Shown: one piece after another, positions 20,503 to 33,319 of the stretch | Numbering within the stretch: position 1 is the stretch's first letter | Layout of the letters: each line of letters begins with the position of its first letter | Origin: Meandrina meandrites | Lineage: Eukaryota; Cnidaria; Anthozoa; Scleractinia; Meandrinidae | Direction of reading: 5' to 3' | Assembly: GCA_963693305.1 (NCBI GenBank) | Contig: OY855908.1 | Location: 29,026,305-29,090,304 of the forward strand | DNA length: 64,000 nt | The notes under the pieces: model-generated | What the model was told of the DNA's origin: nothing | Databases searched by the model: none | The model's input: only the letters and a program-made list of their open reading frames with translations | Position numbers and translations under genes: made by a program

Positions 20503-23500
20503 ATGGAAGGCAGAAAGGTAAGAAAGTTTGACCGATTTGTGCCAGTATTTCATTTTCACAAGCTTATATATGCAGGCCGATTTGCATTGATCAAACGAAA
20601 TCAGCGCCGTCTAGAAGTTACGAAACTACAAATACTTTGTATTTGCTATTCTTTCGTCTTGACGCAAGTGTTCAAGATTTTCATGCAATATCCACCGCAG
20701 AACTGAAGACAATTACGCACTTGCAGCCCTTTTACGTTTTTTCGATGGCTATCTCTAGTAATCAAACTCGAGATTTGAGCAATTTAATCGACGATCACGC
20801 AAGGATTGATACACATTTTCATATTGTTGCTTCAAGATTTGCAAACACTGATCAACAAACACCGATTACAATAGGAATCGCTCGCTACCGTGTACTAAAT
20901 CAGTCTAAAATCGTTCGCTATTGTCTACGAAAACCGTAGGTAAAACTGTAAATGAGAAAGTAAATAGAAAAGGCCAAAATGAGTTTCAAGTCCGACACGC
21001 AACTCAAGGACACAAAGTATTGTCCCACGTCACACCCGCGTGGAAATTTCAAGATTTTAATATATCTTTTTGTTCCCGTTCCTGACAGATTTTTCTGATT
21101 TTGGCTCTGTTCATGGCCATCTCTCTGGCATACGAGGCTCCTGGATTTTTTCGTGACAGCACCGTGCCTGAAAAATGGGGTTTCCTTCGTAGAAACAAAG
21201 AAGCAAAGGATGAACCTGAAAGGTTTGTGTATATTAATTGTTGCTTAGTGCTAAAGACACCAAAAACCGCAGATAAAGATTGCACTACAAACTAAACGGC
21301 TTTCAAGTGCGCAAACTACATGTAAAACTCTCATCTCAAGGACCAGGTTTTTAATAGCGTGGGGCACAATCTTATTGCGTTTTTTTTATCTGTTTTTTTT
21401 TTTTAAAAAAGCCATTGAATTTATAAAACGTCGGATAAAATAACAGCCCACACAAAACCAACAAAGCAGCTTGCGTGAGTCAAACGAAGCGTTCCAATTA
21501 AACATGCTCAAAAACAGTGGATGGGTGGGTGATGAAAACATTTCTGCAATGCGGAAAACTGCAGGAAGTGGACCTTATCGGGCGCCATCTTGGGTCGTTT
21601 TTGGGCGTGGGAGGGGAGGGTGGGGTGGGAATACAGCAAAAATTGCAATTAAATAAAAAAAAAATGTTTATAGCGGCAGCGAACAACAAAAAACAATAAC
21701 TCTATTTTTTAACTTAAGTAATAATTTACAGTGGAGTTTATTGAATAATTGCTGTCGAGCGTTAGCGAGACAGCACACTATTCTTTTCTGTAACGTAGGG
21801 CGAAAAATCCAAAAATTTTTGCGCAGTAGAGTATTATCCGGGACAATTGAAACGACAATCACGCGGACATCACATGGTTGTCATGCACGTGAGAAATCCT
21901 CGCACGCTGTCAGACGCTTTCGACTTTCGAATCTTTCGTGTGTTGTGTTGTTAAAGGTCACAAACTGCTGAATCTCGAGGAAGAAAAGAGGTCAATCAAT
22001 TTGTGTTTGGTTGCTTCACTGTGTGATCAACTTTTGCCGATTCAAGAATGGAGGTGCCGAGATATCGATCAAGTTCTTATCCACGGATGTTGTTTTCTTA
22101 CCAGTACATCCAGCAGCACTGAAATACCATGCCAGAATAGTATTTTGAGAAAATTGCCGACTGCAGCTTGCTGGTTTCGGGTAAAAATGGGAAAAGATAT
22201 TGAGCAATTGCTTGCTATTAGCAAATCAAAATGTTCATCGCTCGTTGAAGCGAACCATTCAACTGTGAAATTAAACGTCTCGTTGCAGTTTCACACAAAT
22301 TCTTCGCCCGTGGAGGCAAATAATTCAAAATCTGTGCCGTTTGGGCCAGCTATTAAGAACCGACCGTTGAGTCATGTTCATTGTCCGTTGAGGCAAAAAA
22401 AATTGAAAAAGTATCGATCACTCGTAGAAGCAAACTGTTCAGTTGTGAAATCAGATGACTGTGTCATGACTGTTTCACTCTGAAATCAAAAGACTCGAGT
22501 TCAGTCTTCGCCCGAGGAGGCAAGTTATTCAAAATCTGTGCCGCTTGGGCCGATTAATTCGGCCGTTGAGTCATGTTCTTCGTTCGTTGAGGAAAAATAA
22601 TTTAATAAAATTGGATCTCTCGGTGAAACAAACTACTCTACTTTAAAATCAAGTGATTGTCTGAATTTTGAGAAATCTGACCTGGATATAGCCTGCGAAC
22701 GCAGTTCGTCCTCAGAAAAGAAAATACCAAGAGTTCAGCATCCAGTTGCTGTTTGCTCATTTATGACGAACAATTCCTGCTTTCTGAAAAATATCCGCCT
22801 GATTGTGAAATTAACAGGATAAATTACGGAGAGCACTGGCGAGTTTTAGTCAATTCAGATTATAATTGTGGTCCTCGCTTCGCCCTTTGTTCACCCTTGA
22901 TGAATATTTTCACTACTTCCATGCATGCAATTGTTATTCGGATTGGGCCATTTTTCTAAAACACCACTTGCTGTAAAAATTATTACAAATCATCCGGCGA
23001 GGTCCTACTGGACACCACTACCCTCCATAGATCAAAAAATTTCCAGACCTGTTGACTGTTCAATTCAGTTCCCACCGTTTTATCGACTTTCGACAGCACT
23101 CACTCATGAAATTCCTATTGTAAACAAATATAGTATTGCAGAACTAGAAATTAGTGTGTAAATGCGATGCACATGCCGAAAGCTTAGCTATCAGTTAAAA
23201 TCTCAGCCCATTTCTTAGCCTGCGAGCAGGCTCACCTTTCTTCGACTCGTTAATTCTCGTTCGATTCGTTCTCGCGGCTAAAATGGTGCTCGTGCGTGTT
23301 ACCCAAGAGTGAGCCTGCTCGCGGGCTGACCATTTCTCACTAGCCTGCGTAGCTTGACGGTTTTATTGAGGCGAAACGCGCACAAACAGGCGCAAAGCCG
23401 CACTCTTTAAAATGTAATTGCCTCAATAGTTACGGTGGTATAATAGCTGGATAATGGTGTAGCTATTACAGACAGCGCCATGTTCTTTTTTTCTGATGTA

Positions 23501-24359
23501 CTGGTAAAAGCGGGAGGCGCGGTGGCCTAATGATTAGTGCGCTGGACTCCGGATCGGGCGGTCCGGGTTCGAGCCCTGGCCGGGGCACTGCGTTGCGTTC
23601 TTGGGCAAGATACTTTACTCTCATAGTGCCTCTCTTCACCCAGGTTTTACTGCTGGGGGTAACTAGCATCCCATCCAGGGGGGAGTAGCAATACTCCTAG
23701 TCGCTTCCTGCTACGGAAACCGGGATAAGCTCCGGCCTGATGGGCCCCTAGGCTCGTAAGCAGACTTAACCTTTACAGGTAAAAGCAGGATTCTATTACA
23801 TTTACAGTGAAAAGTTGTACTAATCTTCATGTAATTTTCAGAATTTTACAGATTTGTACAGTTGAATGCCGATTTCTGGGCAGGGCTCTTTAATAAACGG
23901 CACCGGCAATGCATGCAGAAGCGATGACAGTTACACAAGTGGTCTTTAATAATTCAGTTCAGCAAATTTGTCCAAATATTAAACGTAAATAAAAGTAGTT
24001 TACAACTCGCATTTTAGGATGTATCACCATCCGAGTTCAGATCATTGTCATTATTATAACACGTAGTTGTTGTTTTCCTTTCTAGACGCGAAGAAAATTT
24101 ATTTTGCAAAGAAACATCACAGCCGATACAGTTACCCGACAGGAAGTTTGGAAGTTATTGGTACACTCCTGAACAAATGACAGAGACTTTTTGTTCGGAG
24201 GACCTGCAGATATGTAGCGAAAACAAGGGAACGTATTGCTCCACTACAAAAGAGAATGTCGATGTTAAATATGTAACAACCATCCGTGGCCGACGTCGTT
24301 CGAAAATCGTGAAGGAGGAATTGCGTAGACGCTGCGAGTGCGTATATAAAAAGCGCTGA
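20503..24359 (+). CDS. Secreted six-cysteine protein, possible cystine-knot ligand
   Basis: Three exons (20503-20517, 21089-21222, 24086-24359) join in phase to 140 residues. Exon 1 gives only MEGRK; exon 2 begins with IFLILALFMAISLA, so the signal peptide is assembled by splicing, with cleavage likely near residue 20. The mature part has dibasic sites (LRR near 35, ERR at 49-51) and six cysteines at 57, 86, 93, 101, 133 and 135, the last two as C-E-C just before the basic C-terminus. There is no membrane anchor. The closing CxC and the long loop between the fourth and fifth cysteines recall cystine-knot ligands (Trunk/PTTH- or noggin-like), but this is an inference from spacing and I cannot name the family. 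The gene has its own TATA box; a TE-rich 2.9-kb intron separates exons 2 and 3. Confidence 0.7.
22228..22665 (+). repeat. Imperfect tandem repeat of about 200 bp in the intron
   Basis: The pattern CGTTGAAGCGAAC/ATTCAA...GTGAAAT recurs at about 22235, 22410 and 22610, and the words TCAAAATCTGTGCCG and CCGTTGAGTCATGTTC recur at a spacing of about 205. The first copies keep an open frame with repeated VEAN words, so it may be a decayed coding repeat of a mobile element. Confidence 0.5.
23217..23330. repeat. Small MITE with palindromic tips
   Basis: AGCCTGCGAGCAGGCTCA on the left pairs with TGAGCCTGCTCGCGGGCT on the right; each tip is self-complementary. About 110 bases, no coding capacity. Confidence 0.6.
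23511..23778 (+). repeat. SINE family B copy
   Basis: tRNA-like head (A-box TGGCCTAATGATTAGTGCG, B-box GGTTCGAGCCC), then GGGCAAGATACTTTACTCTC and CCAGGGGGGAGTAGCAATAC. Other copies at 36833, 50222 (minus) and 51290 (minus). Confidence 0.75.
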
Positions 24360-25832
24360 AAACTAACACCATGCTGTTTTTCAGTGCGCTATGGACAAGC
24401 CTGAATGTACCGTACTCAAGTAACTTACATAATTAAATGAGGAACATTTTTTAACAGGCGAGAGGACCCACTAGGGATTAGCCAGGATTTTATACATGTC
24501 TGAAATGTGCGTGTGTTCGTTTATGGAATTCGGCTCGCGAATGGAGTGCCAAGCTTCTAAAAATAATCTGCGTGACCACTGAGGACAACAGTCTATAATC
24601 TTTATTTACGTCATCGAAATCGAATTCGTGGTTGTTTTGTATATGTATCTAGAAAAAAAGCGCACAAAGGAGCGATTTTTACAGGTGACAAGAACTCTCT
24701 TTTGGCGCAATATTGCATAGTATTTTAACCGAAACGTCCATTTTTTACAAATTTCTAGTCAGTGACAACAACTTCAAATAAGACCGCTTGCGCCTGCATT
24801 CACTTCATTCGAGCTTGGATGCTGAGTGGAAGCGAGCGATCGATAGATTTTTTACTTAAGTAGAATAAAACGTTTTCTGAGATCAGTTCTACGTATTAAT
24901 ACTGGAATGGAATGGAACTGAACATTCATTTAAATTAACGGAGTTTTTGTTATAATCGCCTCAGTACCAAGCCACTAGCTGCGATACTTTAACCAATTCG
25001 AAGCATGGGCCACTCACCTGTTATATGAATATATGAAAACTGAGGTTTTTTTAGTATCAAATTACAGAACCCCTGCCTATATATTACTTGGTAATCCTGA
25101 ATGTCTCAAGACGCATCATCGTGCAGTTAAAGGAAAACGGATTTCCGTAATTACCGACTGTAATTTCTGTTCCAAATTCCAGATCGTGTAGGGCCAGGGT
25201 GGGGAGGGGGAAGGTAAGAGCGGATAGTGAGGAGGGGTGGGTGGGGTAAGCTGTAAAATGAAGAGCGGACTAATTCCTAGAATTCCCTCTCCACAGTCCG
25301 CGCCACATTCTCGTTACATTTAGGGAACGTGGAACAGACTAACTATTAGTCAAAATGTTTCGTTATATAGTATATTATTGGAAATAACTTGATGTTAAAA
25401 ATAGGAATTCAGCTAATTGATATTATTATAACTATCACGTTTTCAAAATAGAGGCCATCTTTGATTTGTCAGCAGTTTTTTTTATTTTTTAAAACGATGA
25501 ATGGGATGTTTGAAAATCGATTGAATTTCGGAAACCATGGTTTAGAATTCTTAAGACTATTGTAAATATTTGACGAAGTACTGAGTAGAGTATAATACTT
25601 AATGCTGATTAATTTCCTTTCTAAAAAAAACCTTACAAATTACACGGTGAAGCACAGTGATAAAGCTACTAGGAAAACGAATATATAAAATTTCATATAT
25701 TTGAACTGGGGAGAAAGATCTGAACACATGACATGTACAGATCATTGTGACCACAGTCCAATCAATCGATTATACAAAGTTCGTATAGTGTGATCGTCCG
25801 GGTGAGAGTAGTTCTGAAAAGAACTGTTGTTG

Positions 25833-25863
<31 letters not shown>

Positions 25864-26064
25864 TCATCTTCAGAGTCAAGTAAAAAATGGTTGTTGTCAG
25901 TCTGGTCCGTCGATGTTGATTGCATGCATGGCGAGTTGATCTTCGTGCGCGCGTTCTACCACATAAGTTGTTGTATCAAAATTAATTTCTCTAAAGGCTC
26001 TGCCAAATACACGCAACATGTCAACGCACAAATGTGGTTGCAACTCTGTAGGCTCGCGTTGTGA
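24360..26064. other. Intergenic, no gene seen
   Basis: Downstream region of the secreted-protein gene. An AATAAA near 24882-24887 could be its polyadenylation signal. A G-rich tract lies at 25196-25245. Confidence 0.4.
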
Positions 26065-26640
26065 AACTTCTAGGCTAGGAGCTGGCCAAAGGAATGCAAC
26101 ATCTCAAAAGCAACATAGCGAGACATTGTGTGTAACCTGTTGCAAACATATTGCCATCCTGCTGCATCATGTTGGATGGCGCATTGAAATGGCAAGCCGA
26201 ACAAGTGTACATGTCGAAAGTGGCCAAACGTGTGTAACATGCAATATCTAAAAAAAATTAAGGGCGATTTACAGGGTAAGACTTTCTCGCATGCAACAAG
26301 CTTACGCCATGACTACAACACGAATCGCACCGTGTAAATCAACCTACTACACCCTTACAAAAGACGCGCGCCCGTGTATAAAATGGTCCTGTAATATTGT
26401 AGGCCGGTAGTAAGCTTTTCGCATGCGAGGAAGTCGAACCGTGTGAATCGCCCTTAAGACGAAAAATTTGACTACAGGTTGTATTTTCAAACGCACGCAT
26501 CTAATATCTTGCAACTGGTTTGCCGAAATGTGTGCAACATGTTGTTGTCCACAACAATATTGCAAAGTTGCGTCGGAAGCTTCCGGTTGCGTTGAAATGT
26601 TCGGTGCGTTTGGCCGGGCCGTAGAAGTAGAACCATTCCA
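26065..26640. repeat. CAACATGTTG-type element split by a MITE
   Basis: GCAACAT/ATGTTGC words as in the complete element at 47703-48109, with a GGCCAAA word at the left and TTTGGCC at the right. A separate MITE (26258-26457) interrupts it. Confidence 0.5.
26258..26457. repeat. 200-bp MITE with TTAAGGGCGATTTACA ends
   Basis: TTAAGGGCGATTTACA on the left and TGTGAATCGCCCTTAA on the right. Inner words CATGCAACAAGCTTACG and GTAAGCTTTTCGCATGCG also pair. A related copy lies at 50664-50851. Confidence 0.7.
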
Positions 26641-26697
26641 TAACTACGCCGGCGAACGATAAACCTAACACATACGTAGAGAGTAACAAATCGTTCA

Positions 26698-26703
26698 TTT
26701 ATT
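26698..26703 (-). terminator. Polyadenylation signal after MCM9
   Basis: AATAAA on the minus strand, 18 bases after the stop codon. It would give a very short 3' UTR; a later signal may be used. Confidence 0.4.
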
Positions 26704-26721
26704 ATTGATCCAAAAAGGCAC

Positions 26722-29700
26722 TCATCTTTTGTTTGAATTAAACCTTATTAAATTACTAGTTCCGCTGTCCTCGCTTCTTCCTCTAAGCGAACTACTTGAA
26801 TGATTAATAGTCCTTTCTTTTTGACACGAAGACAAAACGTCTGTCGGCAATTCCATTTCAAGATCTTCATCATTGAGTTCCTCTGTCACAAAAATACTGC
26901 TCCGCTCTCCTTGAGGGACCTCGTAATTGGTTTTCGCGGCAGCTGCTGGAGCTTCGGTGGGTGGTTTCTTTGAAAACAAATGTATTATATTTTTACATCT
27001 GTCTAGCGAAGATGTGGAAATAGTCGTACCATTATCCGCCTTTGTTGAGACGACAGGTTCTCTGTTGTTCACAACTGTTCTTAGAGTTGGCGGGTTTTTA
27101 AAGCAAGTGTTTTCGTTCAATTTCCCCATGTCCCTTGCCCCTTTACTTTGACTGGGAGTTTCACAAATAGGCGACTTCGCTAAAGCATCTCCGTCAATAA
27201 AAGTGTCACTATCAACTTCTGACGAAGAGATCGGAAACACGCCCGTAAATTGTTCCGGGGAGATTATTTCAGAAAAGTCATCTGAAATGTCGTCGTTGCT
27301 GGCATGGAGTCCATCATTTTCTTCATTTGTAGAGCTTTGCTCTCTGTCCTTGTCAATTGACAGATTGGCATTTCTTGTCTGCAAGTCGTTTTCGGCGCCA
27401 CTGTCACTATCGCAAGGCTTGCTTCCAGTTTCAATGGACTGCACTTGGTCAATAGCTCCAACCATGTCCTCAAGGTTCAGTCGCTTTAGAACGAGCTTGG
27501 CCTGGCGCGAGTACTCCTCTTGAGGCTCATCCGGGAATCTAGTATGCAACGCGTTCATACTTCCTAATAAGGCGCTGTTCTGCATGGAGCACTCTACGCA
27601 TGTCACAGCGACAATGGCGTCCTGAACAGTGACGAACTCGCGAAACATCAAGCGCGCATGCGCCTGTGCTAACCTTATAAGGCTTTCCAATAATCTGATG
27701 GTGGTCCGTGCTGCATTGCGCAGGTCCGCCTGCCGCTGACAGTGGTAATAACGGCTCAGAATTCTGCAAATGGTAATCGAGCGCACATCAGGTTACAAAT
27801 GCTACATGTACCGAATGTACTGAGATTTAAACATTAGAACAATAGACTTGTTTGTGGTGACATCCGTCATTTTGACAATGGGGCAAACGTGTCGCAAAAT
27901 ACAGAGTTTGTAGGAAAATTTCAGGGTCTTCGAAATCAAATTACATGTACTTTCACAAACTGGAATTTCTGCGTTATTCATGAATTAAAAACTTAAGACG
28001 TTAGGTCAATGATTTGGCTGATGATATTTGGGGGATGTGGCCTGGGTGTTATTGCATTTTAGTTTTCTATACATTTGTCTGCAAAACCGTGCCGTTGTCT
28101 GCGGGAAAATTTATAGACAAGTGTAAGGAAAACTAAAAACGCAATTACAGGTTTCCTACCATAAATTCATAAATAACGCAGAAAATCAATTTTATTTTGC
28201 GACACGTCTTGTCCCATTTTCAAAATGGCGGACTTTAAGCGAAAAGGTCTACAGCAATGACTCTTTCTTTTGAACAGAAGCCAAAGAAAGCAGATCGCAG
28301 CAAAATGGTATAGATCAGAAAACTATTTTAACAAAACAGACACAATGACCTGTAGTGTTCGATTGTGGCTATTAGGTCCCAATCGCTTTTGGTGTCATTT
28401 TACAGTTCAAGTCGTGTAATAACTCCTTTTATGATACTATGGCTAACTCATCGAGTGGGCAAAACGAACCAAATCCTGCTCTGTGATTGGCTAACCGAGC
28501 GGGAAATATAGGGCTATCTTTCCCGCTCGGGATTGCCTGCTGTGCACCTTAAAGTTCCTGTGAAATAATTTCGATGGTTAGATGCACTTTTTGCGTGTTT
28601 TTCATAAACCTGCAGACACCTGCAAACGCCAATCAAAGCACTTACGAAGTGTACGGATCATGAGAAGCACTTCTCGGATAGTAGTGTTTCCGGTGTACGG
28701 CAGTGAGCATGGAATAGTACGTGAATTTAAAATTGGCGCAAACACTGTGCGATTCGTGACTAAAACGTGAATGAGCATCTAATTTCTATGCCTTTAGTTC
28801 GAAGCTCTTTATTGAACCAAATATGAAGAGTTACACCTGACTTGTTACTAGAGCTTATCAAAAGATAATTATAACGCGCCGTGAGATTGGCAAAAATCGG
28901 GGTCGGATTTTTCAGTAAAACTCACGGGTTTTACGAGCGATGTCGATAGCCGGCTTTCTGCCAAAACGAGGGAAACAGCGCGGCAATGAGACCCAAATAG
29001 CAAACTTGCTCCTCCCCCACGCTCTTTCGCTCTCTTCTCCCCAGGCTCCGGGCGCTTACTTTGAACCTCTCCTTTCCCAGCCCATACGAAAAAACAAAAG
29101 AGGCCTCTGCGGAGGAGCGAGAACTTGGACTACTTTGGATTTTCGCAAGCAGTCAGCAGCCAATCAGAAGCACTACACAGATCTACGTAGAGCTACGTCA
29201 TCAGTGTGGAATTTTTCGACAAGTGATCAAAGCTCAGATGCTCTTGAGCGTGGGAGGATAGAAGAATGTATATTCTTGCCAGACACGCAATCCACCAACC
29301 TGTTACTTTCCGGTGTCAGTTGAGGCTTAAGAGTTTTGATGTAACAGAAGTATGCCTGCATTTTTTCCATACTCCAAAGTGGCTCCGATGAGGAGGCTGT
29401 TGTTGAGCGCAGGCCTTTTCCTTCCAAAATGAACGACGATACGATTCTGAAACAAAAACAAACAGGAAAGATTCGTGTATAGACAAAAAAACTGTAACAG
29501 GTCAAACGAGCACCAGCCAAGCTTGTAACAGTGCAAACGCATTGCTTGCAAATGTTACTAGATCGCTTTTCACCTGACTGTTGAGAGTAATTCACATTTG
29601 CTTTGGTTTTGCATTGCTACGCTGAGTGATTGGTTAAAAAAAACTCGCGCCACTTTAGTTAAACCAATCAGAAGCTAAGTAAAGCCAAAATGAACGTGAC

Positions 29701-32700
29701 TGACTCGCGAACGTTTTCCCGCGCTTCGTGTCGTCTGCATACATTTGCTTCGAGGACTTTTTGATTGGTTCACTGGATTGTCTGGGTCGTTTGTGATTTG
29801 CCAGAAAGTTAACCTAAGTTTTGATTCTGCGAAATACAATGTATAATGTATACCATAATGAAAATAACAGGACAGTCCTGGACTCTCAGTTGCTAAAAGG
29901 TCTGAATTTAGTGGCCTGTTACGCGGCCATTGAAACAGTAATGGAATTTTGTACCTATCCCATTCCTCATTTCTAGCGTCATGTAAGACCAGCAAGAGAT
30001 CAAATCTGCTCAACAATGGACTAGCCACAGCAATATTGACACTCAGGCATTCAGAAGGGTCATATGGTCCTTTGGGATTTGTCGCAGCCAAGATTGTTGT
30101 TCTGGTGTTTAGCTTGCAGACCATTCCAGCTTTAGCTACACTGATGGTCTGCTGCTCCATAGCTTCATGAATACCTGGAAAACAATGAGATAACTTCATG
30201 GAACTACAAGGAAAAAAGCAGTAAATACAACATTTGGAAAGAAGAACAGCAGAATAGAGAGCAGAAGAGGGATAAAGAAAATTAAACGATGGGTATTTCT
30301 TCAAGCAAAAATTGCTACAAAATAAAATGTATAACAGACCAACTCAGCACTACTAAGTTTTAAGGTTAAAACAAGCGTCAAAACGAAAAAAGAACCCCTC
30401 CCCCTATCGATAGCATGTATCCCGTTTAGCCTGTTTCAGCCAATCAGGTGTTTGGTAGTAACACGACCAAGTTTTATTTGTACTGCACTATTACATGACA
30501 TGACTACAAATATGAATTAAAAAAACAAACAGTAACTGGCCACCCAAAAGCTTTAAAGCTAAACTAGTTGTGTGGGGCATGTGTCAAGGGGGCGAAACTC
30601 TGTAACTAAGCCTTGCCTCTGGTTTTCCACTCCTGGTTGCGGCACTCTCCCACCCCATCCAATCAGACTAACACCTGGAACGGGCTATCTCTTTTAAGCC
30701 CATTTCAAATGGCCTTTAACAAAAGGTAAGTAAATCACAATATTTATACTGCATATGTTTTGAATTCTACTCACATGTTCTGTCATGTTCTTGGATGCTA
30801 TTAAACTCGTCAATACAGCACAGGCCACCATCTGCTAGAACCAAGGCTCCTGCTTCCAGCTGCCATTCTCCTGAGTCTCTCACAGCTGCCACAGTCAACC
30901 CAGCACTCGTTGAACCGATTCCAGTCGTCAGAACGGAGCGAGGCATGATTTTTGCTGCATACTTTAGGAACTGAGATTTTCCTGTACCTGCATGCAAAAT
31001 ATAGCAATTTTAAGCACTTTAAGCACAGTGATGTGTGCTGAACTGCTGCCATTTCCAAAAATTCTTGATTAATAATAATTTTGTATGATTCCCAAGTTGT
31101 TATACAGGTGGATAATGCTATCCATCAGATAAATCTTCGTGCACTGGATGTAATGGACAAAACGTATACCATGCTATGCAACAGATCATGATTTAACCAT
31201 AGTTTTGTATACACCCCTTGAACAAATGCAACAGGATTCAACACCATCCAGTGGATAGCACAGTTTGTTTTGAACACTTATCCACTTATCCACCATTTGA
31301 ACAACTGGGCACTGAAGTGGTCTAGAGTAAAAACAGTTACTCGCCACCTGTTATCGCAAACTGAAAGAAATGTTGGGTGTTAGCTGCATAATAACCAAGA
31401 CAGTATCCTCTGCCTTTCCAAAACTTATTCTTTAGATCCTAACCAAACTCATGTCAAACTCAGAGACGTTTTCTGATCCACCTTCAGTGACTGTGTATAC
31501 ATAAAATTCTTCTTTGCTGTGTGCCTTTCAATAACATGTTAACTTCGAAGTTCAAATCCTTACTAAAGATTGTTTTTTATTGCTGTCAATCATTACTGCC
31601 AGCGACTTGGTGACTTTGATCAGATTTTGGACTCAGCTGTCACTTGTCACTTATTGATTCACCCACTTCTATTCCCTGATAATTTTTATGCATCTGTCTT
31701 GTAACCTATATAAATCAAGAACAGGGTCTGCCAGTCCCCACACTCACGCAAACACATCAAGTTCCACTGAGTGGATGTATCCCTTACCTGGGTCTCCGAC
31801 CAACAGCAAATGTGACTCTCCCCTCACTCGTGTCCCAGAAGCATCGACTCTCTGCACACCACCAATGAGAACCAAGGCAACTGCAAGCTTGACGGCATAC
31901 AAGCCATAAACTTGTGGGCAAAAGCTGGAGAGAATGTGGTTTCTGGCTTGCAGGGGAGAATCTTTATATCTCTCCCAAAACTCGGCAAACTCTCGCTTCA
32001 GCTCTTCAGTGACGAGAACTCCAGCTCTCTGCTCATTGTTCACAGACAAGTGATTTGCCTTGAGAACCACTTCAAGGTCACAGCGACTCTAAAGAAATAT
32101 TACATATAATTAACACAAGACTCCACAAGTCTTGTTGCAAATATGTAATAATAATTATTCTTCTTTTGATTCAAGTGTAGATTGCAATCCTGATTTCTCA
32201 AGAACTCTTTTGAAACTCCCTATAACCCAAACCAAGTGTTGTTTCCTTTCCTTAAAGTCTAACATTCAAGTTCTGTAATTTCCCCCCAATTTTTTGAACT
32301 CCCTGATTTTTCAAATCAATTTTTGTTTCCTTCTGAGGTTTCAGAAAAAAAAATATTGTGATTCCACTAATGGCTAATAATTTTTAGGTTTAATGTCTCT
32401 TTTGTTATGTGTCATTCACGAAAAAACATTTCATTCCACCCCTATATATAACAATGGTTTTTAAATTTGAATCTCTCCACCCCACCCTACTGAAATTTCA
32501 TGTGTAGCTATACTTTCCTTTAAAAATGTTGGCTTTTGAGACCTTTCTGACCTCCTTGGAATTTCCTGAAGCATGCACATTTCTAGAACTGTACTGGGGC
32601 TGTGCTCTAAGGGTGCCCGGGTGCCTCAGGCGACTAACTTTTGCCTTTGGGTGACCATATATTCTTATTTTTCCATATACATTTGTAAGCTTTATGCTGG

Positions 32701-33278
32701 GCACCCTGGATCTCATAGTTTGGAACCTTCAGGCTCCTTGTAATTTTTCTTAGAGCACAGCTTTGTGTACAATTTTCATTTGGCATATGCTGTAGGCATT
32801 TGCCATTACTGTACTTGTATTTAAGTTTGCGTAAAGTAGCTGTTGTACATTTTATGTTGTTTAGACCTGGATTTGAAATGTGGTTGCCTATTACAGTATT
32901 CAACGAAAAGTTGTCTCAATTTGACTTACATCTGGAAACACAGGCTTCCATCTTCTCATTACAACACCGCACACAGTGACGTCGTCGCCAGCTTTACAGG
33001 AATCTACCAAGTCATCTTCAAGAACAACCCACATGGAGCGTGGAATGGTACCAACTGCTAGCTTCTGAACCTGCTCTTGGATTTTAATTTCTTGGTAATC
33101 TCGGCAACTTGTAGGCTCTGAAGGTTTAATTAAAGTGAAGTACATGTATGATTAGGAAAAAAACCTGACATTGCTAGTTTAAGAACTTGTCCACTTGGAC
33201 CCAGAATACATGAAGGTTGCATGCTAAGTATTATTTTTTAACAACAGGATTTTAAATTTGAACAAAAAACATCTTAAC

Positions 33279-33319
<41 letters not shown>

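Noticed and set aside
29675..30304. 209-codon minus-strand frame as a separate gene
   Set aside because: Only 29955-30174 is coding (MCM9 exon 6); the rest is intron read-through.
33281..33319. CRISPR-like array
   Set aside because: Plain tetranucleotide repeat without spacers. No CRISPR structure was seen anywhere in the window.
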